Source: Shewanella sp. SR44-3
Lineage (GTDB): Bacteria; Pseudomonadota; Gammaproteobacteria; Enterobacterales; Shewanellaceae
Length of the DNA: 64,000 nt
Direction: 5' to 3'
Assembly: GCF_014163735.1 (NCBI RefSeq)
Contig: NZ_JACJDV010000005.1
Location: 1-64,000, forward strand
In this document: in pieces, positions 26,939 through 35,865 of the stretch
Layout of the letters: each line of letters begins with the position of its first letter
How positions within the stretch are numbered: position 1 is the stretch's first letter
Made by a program: the position numbers and the translations under genes
Notes under the pieces: model-generated
Databases searched by the model: none
Seen by the model: only the letters and a program-made list of their open reading frames with translations
Told to the model about the DNA's origin: nothing

Positions 26939-27886
26939 ATGGATTTTAGTTTTTCGGCCTTGGTCGAACACCCGGAATTACTGCTGCTGGCGCTGGCGCC
27001 AGTGTTTTTTGTGTGCATCTTATTTGAATGGTTGTGGGGGGACAGAGGCAATAAACTGCCTAATAGCGCTAAGTATCGCCCCGCGGAAGTGGCCTGTAAT
27101 TTTGTATTAGCCGGCATGCACCAAGGCGCCGACTTACTCACAGGGCTACTCGTTGCCAGTGTGTACCTCAGCTTGTTTGATTGGCGATTATTCGATATAG
27201 ACATGAATTGGCAGGCGTTTTTACTCTTGATGGTAGCGCAAGATTTTTGCTACTACTGGTTCCACCGTGCCAGTCATAGAATTCGCTGGATGTGGGCGGC
27301 CCACGTAGTGCACCACAGCTCTGAGAACATGAATTTTAGCACTGCCTTTAGGCAATCCTTAATGTATCCCTTAGCGGGTATGTGGGTATTTTGGTTGCCT
27401 TTAGTCGTTATTGGCTTTGACCCTAACTGGGTGATATTTGTGGTACTGCTGAACTTGGGTTTACAGTTCTTTGTCCACACCCAGGCAGTTAAATCCTTAG
27501 GGCCGCTTGAGTGGATAATCAATACACCGTCTCACCACAGGGTGCACCATGGCCGCAACCCGCAGTACATAGATAAAAACTATGCCGGCATTTTGATCAT
27601 TTGGGATCGCTTGTTTGGCACCTATGAAAAAGAAGTCGAAACCGTGGAGTACGGCATCACTAAACCCGTAAATAGCTTCAACCCCATTAAAGTGACGTTT
27701 AGCGAATGGCGCGATATGTTCGCCGAAGCCTTCAGTGCTAACTTAAGCTTAAGCCGCCGCTTAAAAATATTATTCGCACCGCCCGCTACTCAGGATAGGC
27801 ACTCACTAAATGGCTCTGCAAGCCGTCATGATGGGCAAGATAATGATGATGGCATCATCGCATCTGAAACCAAGCATCAGGCCTAA
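26939..27886 (+). CDS. Sterol desaturase/fatty acid hydroxylase superfamily membrane protein
   Basis: A di-iron membrane oxygenase. The 315-aa protein has about 4-5 membrane segments and three histidine clusters: HRASH (about residues 109-113), HVVHHSS (about 121-127) and HRVHHG (about 200-205). These match the family's metal ligands. The substrate, lipid or other, cannot be told. The C-terminal 35 residues are polar with an acidic Asp run. Confidence 0.88.
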   Translation: MDFSFSALVEHPELLLLALAPVFFVCILFEWLWGDRGNKLPNSAKYRPAEVACNFVLAGMHQGADLLTGLLVASVYLSLFDWRLFDIDMNWQAFLLLMVAQDFCYYWFHRASHRIRWMWAAHVVHHSSENMNFSTAFRQSLMYPLAGMWVFWLPLVVIGFDPNWVIFVVLLNLGLQFFVHTQAVKSLGPLEWIINTPSHHRVHHGRNPQYIDKNYAGILIIWDRLFGTYEKEVETVEYGITKPVNSFNPIKVTFSEWRDMFAEAFSANLSLSRRLKILFAPPATQDRHSLNGSASRHDGQDNDDGIIASETKHQA

Positions 27887-28133
27887 ACTTAGTGCCAGAG
27901 GGTTGAGCCTAGGATGACAAGAATTACTCAAGATAAGGGGAGGAACAAGGCTTAGTGGATGATTAACCAGAATATTTCTTAGTATTTGATTAACTAAAGG
28001 GAGTGTTGCGAAGCAAAAACGGAAGAACTCTTTCTTCAATAACACTAATAAATCCTCAATAATCACTTAAATTTAGTATTCACTTAAATTTAGAAAATCG
28101 CGTTTAAAGGGGTTAGCCGTTAAGGAGTTTGCT

Positions 28134-28799
28134 ATCAAATATTTACTCGTCCTGTGTTTACTTTTCTCGCCACTTAGCTTTGCGGGGAACATCTATGAAC
28201 AATTCCCTGCTAAGGTTAATGCCAGCGAGAAATACGTATTTTATTCCCATGGTTTAATTGTTGAAGGCGATGACTCTACGCCCATTAGCCCGCTATTTGG
28301 CAAGTATGAATTCCCCAAAATTAAGCAAGCGCTAGCCGATGATGGTTATCACTTGATTGCCTACCACAGGCCGAAGAATACCGAGGTGAAGGCGTTTGCC
28401 AAGAAATTAGTTAGAGATGTGAATTTACTGATAGAAAAAGGCGTCAAGCCTGAGAATATCACCTTGCTGGGTTTCTCTCGTGGCGGCGTGATCACAATTA
28501 AGGCATCGCACTATCTTAAGTCTCCCAAGGTGCGTATTGGGCTGTTAGCGGCTTGCCCCAGAGACATTAAAGACGGCGCCGAGTTAAGATTATATGGCCA
28601 CGTTTATTCTATGTTTGAAACCTCAGACAGTGTGAGGTCTTGCCAGTTCTTAATCGATCAAAGCCCACAGGTAACAAGCTTTAATGAAGTTTCCATTAGT
28701 ACCGGCCAAGGTCATGGTGCATTTTATCGGCCGCGACCTGAATGGGTTGACCCAGTAAAAGCTTGGTTAAATCAGTCATTATTTGAATTCGGGAATTAA
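28134..28799 (+). CDS. Exported alpha/beta hydrolase-like protein with apparent AUC start
   Basis: A 221-aa secreted hydrolase-like protein. The frame reads through GFSRGGVI, a G-x-S-x-G nucleophile elbow (Ser in GFSRGG, about residue 119), HGL early on, and GQGHGAFYRP with the probable catalytic His. Upstream of the first usable start (TTG 28353) the frame stays open for 72 codons and begins with a perfect signal peptide, IKYLLVLCLLFSPLSFAGN. Its first codon is ATC at 28134, with AAGGAG 6 nt upstream, where an ATG would be expected. No ATG, GTG or TTG occurs in frame between the upstream stop at 28074 and TTG 28353. Either AUC is used or the start codon has been lost. Confidence 0.72.
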   Translation: MKYLLVLCLLFSPLSFAGNIYEQFPAKVNASEKYVFYSHGLIVEGDDSTPISPLFGKYEFPKIKQALADDGYHLIAYHRPKNTEVKAFAKKLVRDVNLLIEKGVKPENITLLGFSRGGVITIKASHYLKSPKVRIGLLAACPRDIKDGAELRLYGHVYSMFETSDSVRSCQFLIDQSPQVTSFNEVSISTGQGHGAFYRPRPEWVDPVKAWLNQSLFEFGN

Positions 28800-28808
28800 C
28801 CATTTGCG

Positions 28809-29501
28809 CTAAAGCGATTTAAAGTCTGGCTTTATTGACAGTGTGGCTAGGTTGACTCGATTTAATATGGCTTTAAAGGGGGATTGCTCAAGAAAAGCCT
28901 TTATATCGGGTCTTGCTGTCTCATTAAAAATATCGCTATGGCGAAATTGCACATATTCGATGGCAATCGCTAAATATAAGTTTGCAAGAGTCGTCTTGAA
29001 ATACCCCACCTTTTGCGTTGAGCTTAAATCGGTATTTAATTTATTAAGGCTGTGGGCTAGCCCGACTTTACCTCGCTCACTGAGTGGGTTCTCGGCGTCA
29101 ACAAATCGCCCCAAAGCGACAGTGCGAAAGGCGGTTTCCATCATAGTTTTAGCCAGCCCCATGACTGCAACATCTTCTGCATTGTGATAATTGACTCCCA
29201 CTAACCCAATGCTAACATTTGTGTCCGCTTTAGAGGCGGTATTAGCGCTCGCTGCCGTTGCGATTAAAAATTCACAGATGCAGATACTCTCGCTAAGCGC
29301 AGTACTTTCGGCTAATTCCAACACAGGAACAGTGCAAAAGGGATTCACTCGTCTGAGTTCATTGGGGGATTGCCATGGATCAACCCAGACCATATTAAGC
29401 TTGTTTGTGTTTGTTAGAAGCGCGGTCGCAAGTACTACGCGGGAAAATGGCGATGTTTCATTTAAGTATAAATTCATAGTTATTCCGTTAACTTTATTCA
29501 T
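28809..29501 (-). CDS. Glutathione S-transferase family protein
   Basis: A 230-aa GST-like protein: N-terminal thioredoxin-fold stretch NETSPFSRVVLATALL (catalytic Ser/Tyr region, about residues 14-29), VPVLELAESTALSESICICEFL with the conserved SES motif (glutathione gamma-glutamyl contact), and a helical C-terminal domain. It is the last gene of a three-gene minus-strand operon: its ATG overlaps the MFS stop as ATGA. An ATG eight codons on is an alternative. The substrate is unknown. Confidence 0.83.
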   Translation of the reverse strand: MNKVNGITMNLYLNETSPFSRVVLATALLTNTNKLNMVWVDPWQSPNELRRVNPFCTVPVLELAESTALSESICICEFLIATAASANTASKADTNVSIGLVGVNYHNAEDVAVMGLAKTMMETAFRTVALGRFVDAENPLSERGKVGLAHSLNKLNTDLSSTQKVGYFKTTLANLYLAIAIEYVQFRHSDIFNETARPDIKAFLEQSPFKAILNRVNLATLSIKPDFKSL

Positions 29502-30718
29502 GATATGGGCTGGATAACCGTCATCTCAGCATGTTTATGAGAGGTAAAGGCGATACACAGTACTGACAAAAACAATGCGCATGCGCTAATTCCAAACAAC
29601 AGAGTGTAAGAGGTGAGTGTCGTGGCATAAAATGCCATTGCATAGCCTACAACGCCTTGTGATATAGCGAAGGATAACGTCATCATACTCCAGGCTTTAG
29701 TATGTAACCCATAGCCTACAGATTCTAATGTATAGGTAGATACTAACGTGACAGTACCAGGCGTAAATATCCCCACTAGCAAAGAAGACATAAACAAACT
29801 GATGGGCTCTGTACTTAACAAGGGAAGGGATACCCCCAGAGCTTTCAACGTAAATGCAATTAGGAGTGAACGCTTGCTCCCAAGTCGATCCCCAAGCATG
29901 CCAGTTAAGATGGGGCCAATTGCAGCGCCAATACCAAATGTCGCCCAGTAAAGGCCGCCGCTTAGCAATGACATTTCGAGTTCACGTACAATATAATCTA
30001 CCCAAAATAATGTATGGGGTAGATATCCAATAGCGTTAAACGTATATGCCGATAATATTAAAGCAAGTGTCATCGCCTGAGGTTTAGATAAATCTTTAAA
30101 AGATGAAGCCGCTCCCTTTGTTTGACTAAGATTTTGATTTATCAGCCAAGTGTCCACAGCGCTCCAAGCATTCCAAGTCAATAACGTCGCGCCCAGAGCA
30201 ACAAAGCCCATACCAAGCCAGGCAGAAACAAGACTGTGGTAAATCAGCAAAGGGATCAGAGTGCCCGATAACATGGCGCCAAGACCAATGCCTGAGAAAA
30301 TGACGCCACTAATGCGCGCCTTTATCTTGCTGTCGTGCATCCTCATTATGGCCGGCGGAGCGAGTACCATTAACATCGCGCCTGCTACACCGGCCAAAGT
30401 GCGTAATACATAAAACCAAAGGATAGGGGCTCCTTCAAATGCACAGCCTAAATAGCTGAAGCTACTGACTAACATCGAGGTGCGTATCAGCTGGCCGACA
30501 GTGAAATATTTGATTAAAAGGTTGGCGGCAGGGGCACCGAAGATATAACCAATCAGAGTGGCAACCCCAAGATAGGAGGCGTCGCTCTGACTAAACCAAC
30601 CTGCCTGTATTAGTGCAGGCATTAAGGCAATATAAGCAAACCGGCCAATCCCATTGCCAATAAGCGTAGCCGCTAAACCTGCAAGACTATAACGGTTTAA
30701 AAGAGGATTATTGGGCAT
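29498..30718 (-). CDS. MFS transporter, YbfB/YjiJ family
   Basis: A 406-aa inner-membrane carrier with about 12 hydrophobic segments, and the family's N-terminal GNGIGRFAYIALMPAL (about residues 21-36). The substrate is unknown. It overlaps the upstream flavoprotein gene by 11 nt and the downstream GST by 4 nt, so the three are one translationally coupled operon. A role as exporter or importer for the flavoprotein's product or substrate is inference. Confidence 0.87.
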   Translation of the reverse strand: MPNNPLLNRYSLAGLAATLIGNGIGRFAYIALMPALIQAGWFSQSDASYLGVATLIGYIFGAPAANLLIKYFTVGQLIRTSMLVSSFSYLGCAFEGAPILWFYVLRTLAGVAGAMLMVLAPPAIMRMHDSKIKARISGVIFSGIGLGAMLSGTLIPLLIYHSLVSAWLGMGFVALGATLLTWNAWSAVDTWLINQNLSQTKGAASSFKDLSKPQAMTLALILSAYTFNAIGYLPHTLFWVDYIVRELEMSLLSGGLYWATFGIGAAIGPILTGMLGDRLGSKRSLLIAFTLKALGVSLPLLSTEPISLFMSSLLVGIFTPGTVTLVSTYTLESVGYGLHTKAWSMMTLSFAISQGVVGYAMAFYATTLTSYTLLFGISACALFLSVLCIAFTSHKHAEMTVIQPIS

Positions 30719-32537
30719 AGGAGATCTCTTGTTGCTGCGCTATAGCGCTAAATAGTTGATTAACGGCTTTTCCGGCATCAACAATGGCGGTGGAGTTCAC
30801 CCCTGGCCTAGGGACAATAAAAGTATAAAACTTATTACCTTCAGTAGGCACGCCTAATGCCCACATATTTGTATGCGTTGCTCCATCCTTATTGATGACT
30901 TGCATATTGTGCGAGACATCGATCCCACCGGGATGATAATTACCGTTGAAATATAATCGAGCATACCCTTTAGATAGTAACTGTTGCCAAAGTTCAGTGC
31001 CGTCATCTTTAGGGCTATGCATCGAAATCTGTGCGTGGACTAAGACGTCTGCTATTTTTTCATACTCAGGCCAGACTGATGACTGAATCGTGACTTGCGC
31101 CGTTTCCAAATTTAATGCCACATTAGGGGATGGCCCCATATCAATACTTAATATTCCACTATCAACCAATGCTAGCATTTCTTCAATTCGTTCTTTTGGT
31201 GGCCCGACTGCAATGCGGTTCATGATAGGGATAAAAATAGCATCTACCCAGCGATGGGATTCTTCAGTTAAACCTTTATAATCAACCACGTCACGGATCA
31301 TATCTCTAAGATCACGTAGTACATCACTAGCAGATTTAATTGGACTGCTAAGGTTTCCACGCTTAGCTTCAAACAAATCATTTTCAAGGTATTTCTTAAG
31401 CCAGTTACTGTATTTTTCTTTAGAAGAAAGGATACTCATAGGTATTGGGGTAATTAATCTTTGCCATGAAAAACGGTCTTCTAATTGAACGAATCTATTT
31501 ATTAACTCGGCTCGTTTTTCTGTAGAAGAAAATAAATAACTATTACAAAACTTTTTCGCCTCTATAGTACCTTGTTTATCGGTAATATACGCCTCGTAGT
31601 ATGCGTATTCCATATCACTGACTAGTAACGGAAGTACATCTTGTAGGAAGTCGATAGCGCCTTTATTTCTAAGCTCTTTCACTTTGGCTGTAGTTAAGAA
31701 TTTAGCTTTATATTGAACCGATGCGCCTTTTTGATTCATTGCACGACCAGATAAAGGTAATCCAGCCCTAGAATAAGCGATAATATTAGGTTCTTTACCT
31801 GACGGGCTATAGATTAATTTACCGCTGTTATCCCGATTAAACTTGCCATTCCTACCTTGAGTTAACTCTGCAACTACGTCGCACATTGTTAATCCCATTC
31901 CTTTGATGGCAACTGTATGTTTGTTATTTAACCCTGTTAATTTATCAGTGATCGGGTAGGGATCTCTTATTTCAATAACACTATCATTTACCGGTTTTTT
32001 TGGTTTTTTTGGTTTTGTATGCCCTGTTGTTACAAAAACATAATCCAGTGAATGATATTTCCCATCTTCTGTTTTAGCAGACCAAGAATGAGATTTATTA
32101 TCAATATCGATAACCTCTAAAGGGATATAGCTGATATTGAGATCTGAACTTGAAAATTCCTGAATATAATAAAATACCCAGTTTAAATACTTTCCAAATA
32201 GTTTTCGAGAATAATAACCATCGGCATGAATAGTTAATGGAATGTCTTCGGCTGGGGTTTGTTCGCACAATCACTGATAAAATGTTGGGCCTGAAAGCAC
32301 ATTCTTAGCTTCCGTTACAGAGTCATCTGCAAACATAGTAATCTGTTCAGCTACAGTATTAACGAGTAGATAGTCAGGCTGTTCTAAAGTATGGCAGCCA
32401 GAACCTGGGAGGTAAGGATCAAAAATAATAATATTAATCTTTTCCTCTTGATAACTTAAAGAGAGAGCCACTATCCGCTCTAATATACTCAGCCCTCTTG
32501 GGCCTGCGCCAATAATCCCAATATTTGTCATAGACAA
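30708..32537 (-). pseudogene. FAD/NAD(P)-binding oxidoreductase interrupted by an in-frame UGA
   Basis: The N-terminal part (32537-32274, 88 residues) has the dinucleotide-binding motif GIIGAGPRGLSILERI. It ends GPTFYQ and then TGA (32271-32273). The frame continues directly after the stop, LCEQTPAEDIPLTIHADGYYSR, for 520 residues to a stop at 30708, so the intact protein would be about 609 aa. The next residue in such proteins is often Trp (FYxWL), so TGG to TGA by one base is the simplest account. The downstream part retains HADGYYSRKLFG, TTGHTKPK and GMGLTMCDV, and ends with a HPGGIDVS stretch. It heads the MFS-GST operon. It may be a pseudogene, or translated by read-through. Reading it as selenocysteine is not supported. 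Confidence 0.85.
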
Positions 32538-32869
32538 CTTTCCATTCCCTGTTTAGCTGTACATTTTTAATGTGCTAGTTCAAAATATTTAGTGTAACAA
32601 CTCTAATAATATCAGCGAAATTTGCTTTTTCACTTCTCCTTTAGTCGTATATTCACTGGATAATCCTACGGGGGCTCTGAAACGATCATTTTGAAGCGGC
32701 TTGGGTATATGTCGCTGTGTTCTTTGATAGCGTGATCCTTGATCGTGAAAATATTCAAGCTCAAAATACAGCTAAAAAAATAGCGACCTGAGTGAGGTCG
32801 CTATTTTTGAACTCATTGCTGAGCTAGCCGTTTTTAACAATCTAGCTGTTTTTAACAGTCTAGCCATTT
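32538..32869. other. Intergenic region with terminator and tandem repeat
   Basis: A 332-bp gap upstream of the flavoprotein gene and downstream of the J-domain operon. It holds the terminator at 32776-32808 and most of the 18-bp repeat array (32824-32877). The part nearest the flavoprotein start should hold its promoter; I see no clear site. Confidence 0.65.
32776..32808 (-). terminator. Strong terminator of the J-domain operon
   Basis: A perfect 14-bp stem built on AAAAATAGCGACCT and AGGTCGCTATTTTT with a 5-nt loop. On the minus strand it ends in a T-run. It lies 62 bp after the last gene of the operon. Confidence 0.92.
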
Positions 32870-32877
32870 TTAAAAGT
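32824..32877. repeat. 18-bp tandem repeat, three units, containing the gene's stop codon
   Basis: Units at 32824-32841, 32842-32859 and 32860-32877 share CTAGC-N2-TTTTTAA. The third copy overlaps the last codons and stop of the minus-strand gene. Read on that strand, each copy gives an in-frame TAA, so the 3' end seems to have been duplicated twice downstream. Confidence 0.88.
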
Positions 32878-33760
32878 CTAAATATTGCGGCCAGCCAAGT
32901 AAGCCGTGTAGGCCTTCTTTGTGCTCAAATCGCTCGAGCTTTTCTGGACTTGCGCCTTGCATCTGTAGCTCGCGGTAACCTTTGGCAAAATGCAGGGTGC
33001 GCAGCATGCCTTGGGTGTAATGCTTGCTTAAATCTTGGCGAATAATGTCGGCTAACTCCTGGGGCAATAGTGCAAGGGCTTGGTCAGTTTGAGCCATTAA
33101 ATAGTCGCTATCAAACCAGGCGTCATCCAGTTCAATTTTACCTAAACGCTTTTTAAGATCTTGCCTTACACCACTGCCGGCAAACAAGGTGCGATACAGC
33201 ACAGCTTCGGCCAATACGGCTTCAAGGTTGAGGCAATCAAGAGGATCGTGATCTGAAGTTAAATAAAACTGCTTCAGTAAGGCGCTAATGGCCTGCTGAC
33301 GATCGTGCTCGGCTAAGGCGTCTAAGTAACTTTGCCAGCCCTGCCATTCATCCATATCCGGTGGGCTAGAGACGTTTTCAAGCAGGCTTTGACTCACATC
33401 ACCGTAGAGTGATTTTGTGGTGTTAAGCTTGCTCGCTTGAGTCAATAAACTCCAGCCTTTTTGGAAACACTTAAGCACGCCATCAGGAGTTTGCAGTAGT
33501 GGCAATGAAATAGCAGGCTCGTCTCCAGTTAAGGAGATGAGGCCGATACTTACCACGCCAATAACATCGTGGGCGGCCTGTTCAAGCAAATGCATCTTGT
33601 GCTTGTTGTAGAACTTATCCGCAAGTTTAAGGCTCATTAAGATGGCCTTGGCCTTGATTTGGGTCAGCTCTTGTTGAGTTAGTTTTTCTTCATTCTGGCC
33701 ATAGGCCAGCACTTTAGTTAAATATGGGCCTTGATTGGGGTCCCGTAATGCGAGTTGCAT
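32870..33760 (-). CDS. Unknown protein, last gene of the J-domain operon (296 aa)
   Basis: I do not recognise it. A soluble, mostly helical protein with Leu-rich stretches: AAHDVIGVVSIGLISLTGDEP (about residues 62-82) and a DALAEHDRQQAISALLKQFYL helix (about 148-168). C-terminus HKEGLHGLLGWPQYLDF. AAGGA is 7 nt upstream of the ATG. It starts 10 nt after the previous gene, so it is translated with it. The end is marked by duplicated 18-bp units carrying the stop. Confidence 0.75.
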   Translation of the reverse strand: MQLALRDPNQGPYLTKVLAYGQNEEKLTQQELTQIKAKAILMSLKLADKFYNKHKMHLLEQAAHDVIGVVSIGLISLTGDEPAISLPLLQTPDGVLKCFQKGWSLLTQASKLNTTKSLYGDVSQSLLENVSSPPDMDEWQGWQSYLDALAEHDRQQAISALLKQFYLTSDHDPLDCLNLEAVLAEAVLYRTLFAGSGVRQDLKKRLGKIELDDAWFDSDYLMAQTDQALALLPQELADIIRQDLSKHYTQGMLRTLHFAKGYRELQMQGASPEKLERFEHKEGLHGLLGWPQYLDF

Positions 33761-33770
33761 ATCTGGGTCC

Positions 33771-34529
33771 TTAATCTAAAAAGCTAAACATATCATCAAC
33801 TTCAGCGTATTCGTCCGCCACTTGGTTTTTCTCTTTCGCTTGCAGTACTAACTCATTAACAAACTTAGATATGATCATTTCCCAGCCAGAGCTTTCATTG
33901 CGAAGCAAGTTCTTAATTGACTTGGCGACTTCTGGGGCCAGCTCTTGAATGAGCGCCATCAGACTGCGTGGGTCGTCAATGCCTAGGCTGTGAGATTCTT
34001 CTGTGGCATGCCAGCTATCGTAACCGACAGTGGTGCCGTCATCTTCATCATCATAAACGTCGCGGCCGCCGTCTTCGGAAAATTCGCTCGGCGCTAAGAT
34101 AAGCTCGATAAAAGGGATCGACAAGTAGAACAAACCCGCTGGATCTTCTGCGATACATTCTAAAATAGCGGCTTGTTTTTCTTCACTTTCTTGAATACGA
34201 ATTAAATAGGTTAAAAACTCGAATGTATGGGCAATAAGCTCATCGGCGTTGGTTTTAACTTGCTCTTCCCAGTACAAGGGCTGCTGACAAACGATGTCGC
34301 GAATTTGCTCAGGGCTCATGAGCTCAGACATGATTGACGGGCAAGAGATGTCATGATGACTATTAATTTGAGTCAGGGTGACGATATCCATGTGCTCAAT
34401 CACTTCCACTAACTGCTCGTCTGTCATGGTGTTGGCGATGATCTCAAACCGCTTACTGGCCTGCTTTGGCTCTACATCGGCGAGCTGTTTGATTTCCGCT
34501 GCGGTAATCTCAATCAGACTGGTTGTCAT
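33771..34529 (-). CDS. Unknown protein, third gene of the J-domain operon (252 aa)
   Basis: I do not recognise it. Soluble and helix-rich, beginning SLIEITAAEIKQLADVEPKQ, with a central acidic stretch (SEDGGRDVYDDEDDG, about residues 152-166) and the C-terminus YAEVDDMFSFLD. It starts on the last base of the previous gene's stop codon (TAATG), so the two are translationally coupled. Its length and the repeated helical pattern (EQLVEVIEHMDIVTLTQI) suggest a HEAT- or TPR-like fold, an inference only. Confidence 0.75.
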   Translation of the reverse strand: MTTSLIEITAAEIKQLADVEPKQASKRFEIIANTMTDEQLVEVIEHMDIVTLTQINSHHDISCPSIMSELMSPEQIRDIVCQQPLYWEEQVKTNADELIAHTFEFLTYLIRIQESEEKQAAILECIAEDPAGLFYLSIPFIELILAPSEFSEDGGRDVYDDEDDGTTVGYDSWHATEESHSLGIDDPRSLMALIQELAPEVAKSIKNLLRNESSGWEMIISKFVNELVLQAKEKNQVADEYAEVDDMFSFLD

Positions 34530-35065
34530 TATCTGTCCTCGTCATCGTATTGATCGTAATAGCCTTCTTCTTCGCTATCTTCATCGTCTTCGTCATCATA
34601 ATCACTATTTGACTGGCCGTACTCTGCTTCATCGTCATCATTGTCCGATGGTTTAGCCTTTTTCTTGGCGCCACTGGCTTCTTGATTGAGCAAGAACAAT
34701 ACCGCACAGCTTTCAATCAGCAAAGATTCACTGTGCGCGCGCACCGCCTGCACTAAAGGAATATCGCTATTATTAAAGGCAATGCTCACTTTAAACTCAT
34801 CCCACTCAGGTTGGATGGCGTTATCAAGCCAGTGTGACCACTTAAGCATGGATTCAGGGGCGAACTTTACCTGACCAAATAGCGCCACTGGCAAGTATTC
34901 AGGGACTGACGCCAACATGCTGACATCCGCCAGCAACACTTGCTTTATCTGGCGGGTGAAATTGTCCAACGCCTTTGGGGTATCGGGGTCATTGTATGAC
35001 TCAATATTGTCATAGGCATTGCTTTTAAGCTCATGGATGCGAGCAAGGTTTAATGATTTGGCCAT
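34529..35065 (-). CDS. Unknown protein with long acidic tail, second gene of the J-domain operon (178 aa)
   Basis: I do not recognise it. About 125 residues of globular sequence (SLNLARIHELKSNAYDNIESY at the start, ALFGQVKFAPESMLKWSHWLDNA in the middle) are followed by a Lys-rich hinge (KKKAKPS) and an extremely acidic tail, roughly residues 140-178, dominated by Asp and Glu. Such tails often act as chaperone, nucleic-acid-mimic or binding surfaces. It begins 7 bp after the J-domain gene and ends in TAATG overlap with the next gene. Confidence 0.75.
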   Translation of the reverse strand: MAKSLNLARIHELKSNAYDNIESYNDPDTPKALDNFTRQIKQVLLADVSMLASVPEYLPVALFGQVKFAPESMLKWSHWLDNAIQPEWDEFKVSIAFNNSDIPLVQAVRAHSESLLIESCAVLFLLNQEASGAKKKAKPSDNDDDEAEYGQSNSDYDDEDDEDSEEEGYYDQYDDEDR

Positions 35066-35072
35066 GGGGTAC

Positions 35073-35357
35073 TCAAGGGTAAAATTGGTCCCACAACTCG
35101 CGCATGGCGGTGGTAGGATCTGTCACAATTACATTATTAAAATCTTTAATAAACGCGTTTCTTAGCTTTTTATCGCTCAGCACATCATAGGCTTGTTTCA
35201 CTCGTTGTAGCTGAACTTCGGCCTGCTGTTTCTCCTCATCGGAGGCTAAGAGTAGTTTATCTGGGTGGTACTTGTTGGATAAGCGTTTATAGGCTTTTTT
35301 TATTTCATCTTCTTTGGCACTGGCTTTGACGCCCAGTACAGTGAAGTGGTTAATCAT
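35073..35357 (-). CDS. Stand-alone J-domain protein (94 aa)
   Basis: A minimal J-protein that should stimulate an Hsp70 (DnaK). It carries helix I-II FTVLGVKASAKEDEIKKAYKRLS, the invariant HPD in YHPDK (about residues 31-35), then RVKQAYDVLSDKKLRNAF (about residues 52-69). No Gly/Phe or zinc domain and no membrane segment, so it has no client domain of its own; the next genes may provide it. It heads a four-gene operon with spacings of 7, -1 and 10 bp. No dnaK or grpE is nearby. Confidence 0.88.
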   Translation of the reverse strand: MINHFTVLGVKASAKEDEIKKAYKRLSNKYHPDKLLLASDEEKQQAEVQLQRVKQAYDVLSDKKLRNAFIKDFNNVIVTDPTTAMRELWDQFYP

Positions 35358-35584
35358 AAAGGTTACCTGTAGGCGATAATGCTATCGAAACCTCATCCTT
35401 GGGCGGATGAATATTTTATGGGACGGTAATAGTTTTGGATGATACCAGAGATAGCCCATTTTCAGCAATTAACCTTAACTATAACTCTAGTGACATAGGC
35501 GCTCATTAATACGCCGTTAATGGCACTCTTTGAGAAAGATTTGTTTGAAAAAACTCCAGTCAAAACACTTTTAATAAAAAATGC

Positions 35585-35613
35585 TTTACCTTTGAGAGGC
35601 CTTTTAGCATAAT
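35585..35613 (+). promoter_or_regulatory. sigma70 promoter of tRNA-Trp
   Basis: A -35 element TTTACC (35585-35590), 17-bp spacer and -10 element CATAAT (35608-35613) are followed by a GC-rich discriminator GCCCC. That discriminator is typical of stable-RNA promoters under stringent control. The tRNA 5' end is 14 bp on. Confidence 0.65.
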
Positions 35614-35626
35614 GCCCCACGTCAAC

Positions 35627-35703
35627 AGGGGTGTAGTTCCAATTGGTAGAACAGCGGTCTCCAAAACCGATGGTTGCGAGTTCGAGTCTTGCCACCCCTG
35701 CCA
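35627..35703 (+). tRNA. tRNA-Trp (CCA anticodon)
   Basis: A 77-nt tRNA with encoded CCA. The acceptor stem AGGGGTG pairs perfectly with CACCCCT; the anticodon stem-loop reads CGGTCTCCAAAACCG with anticodon CCA; the T-loop is GTTCGAGTC. Sequence is close to E. coli tRNA-Trp, with one extra base in the D-loop. It stands alone between its own promoter and terminator. Confidence 0.97.
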
Positions 35704-35713
35704 AATAAAACAG

Positions 35714-35744
35714 CGGCTTGCATAGAAATATGCGAGCCGTTTTT
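35714..35744 (+). terminator. Terminator of tRNA-Trp
   Basis: CGGCTTGCATA and TATGCGAGCCG form an 11-bp stem with one G-U pair and a GAAA loop, followed by five T. It begins 11 bp after the tRNA. Confidence 0.9.
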
Positions 35745-35865
35745 CATTTCAAAAATTATTATCTAAAGTTAATCTTCCGTTAATTTTCCACATTCTCCTT
35801 GGTTGGATTATTATTGGGCTTTTAATACCTATTTATTCAAAATAAAAATATTGCAGGAGTCAGGT

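Noticed and set aside
30708..32537. Selenocysteine at the UGA in the flavoprotein
   Set aside because: Trp is the expected residue at this place, and no hairpin of SECIS type was evident directly after the UGA.
34378..34656. + strand frame opposite the acidic-tail gene
   Set aside because: It is the complement of Asp/Glu codon runs (GAT/GAA giving ATC/TTC), a usual source of long shadow frames.
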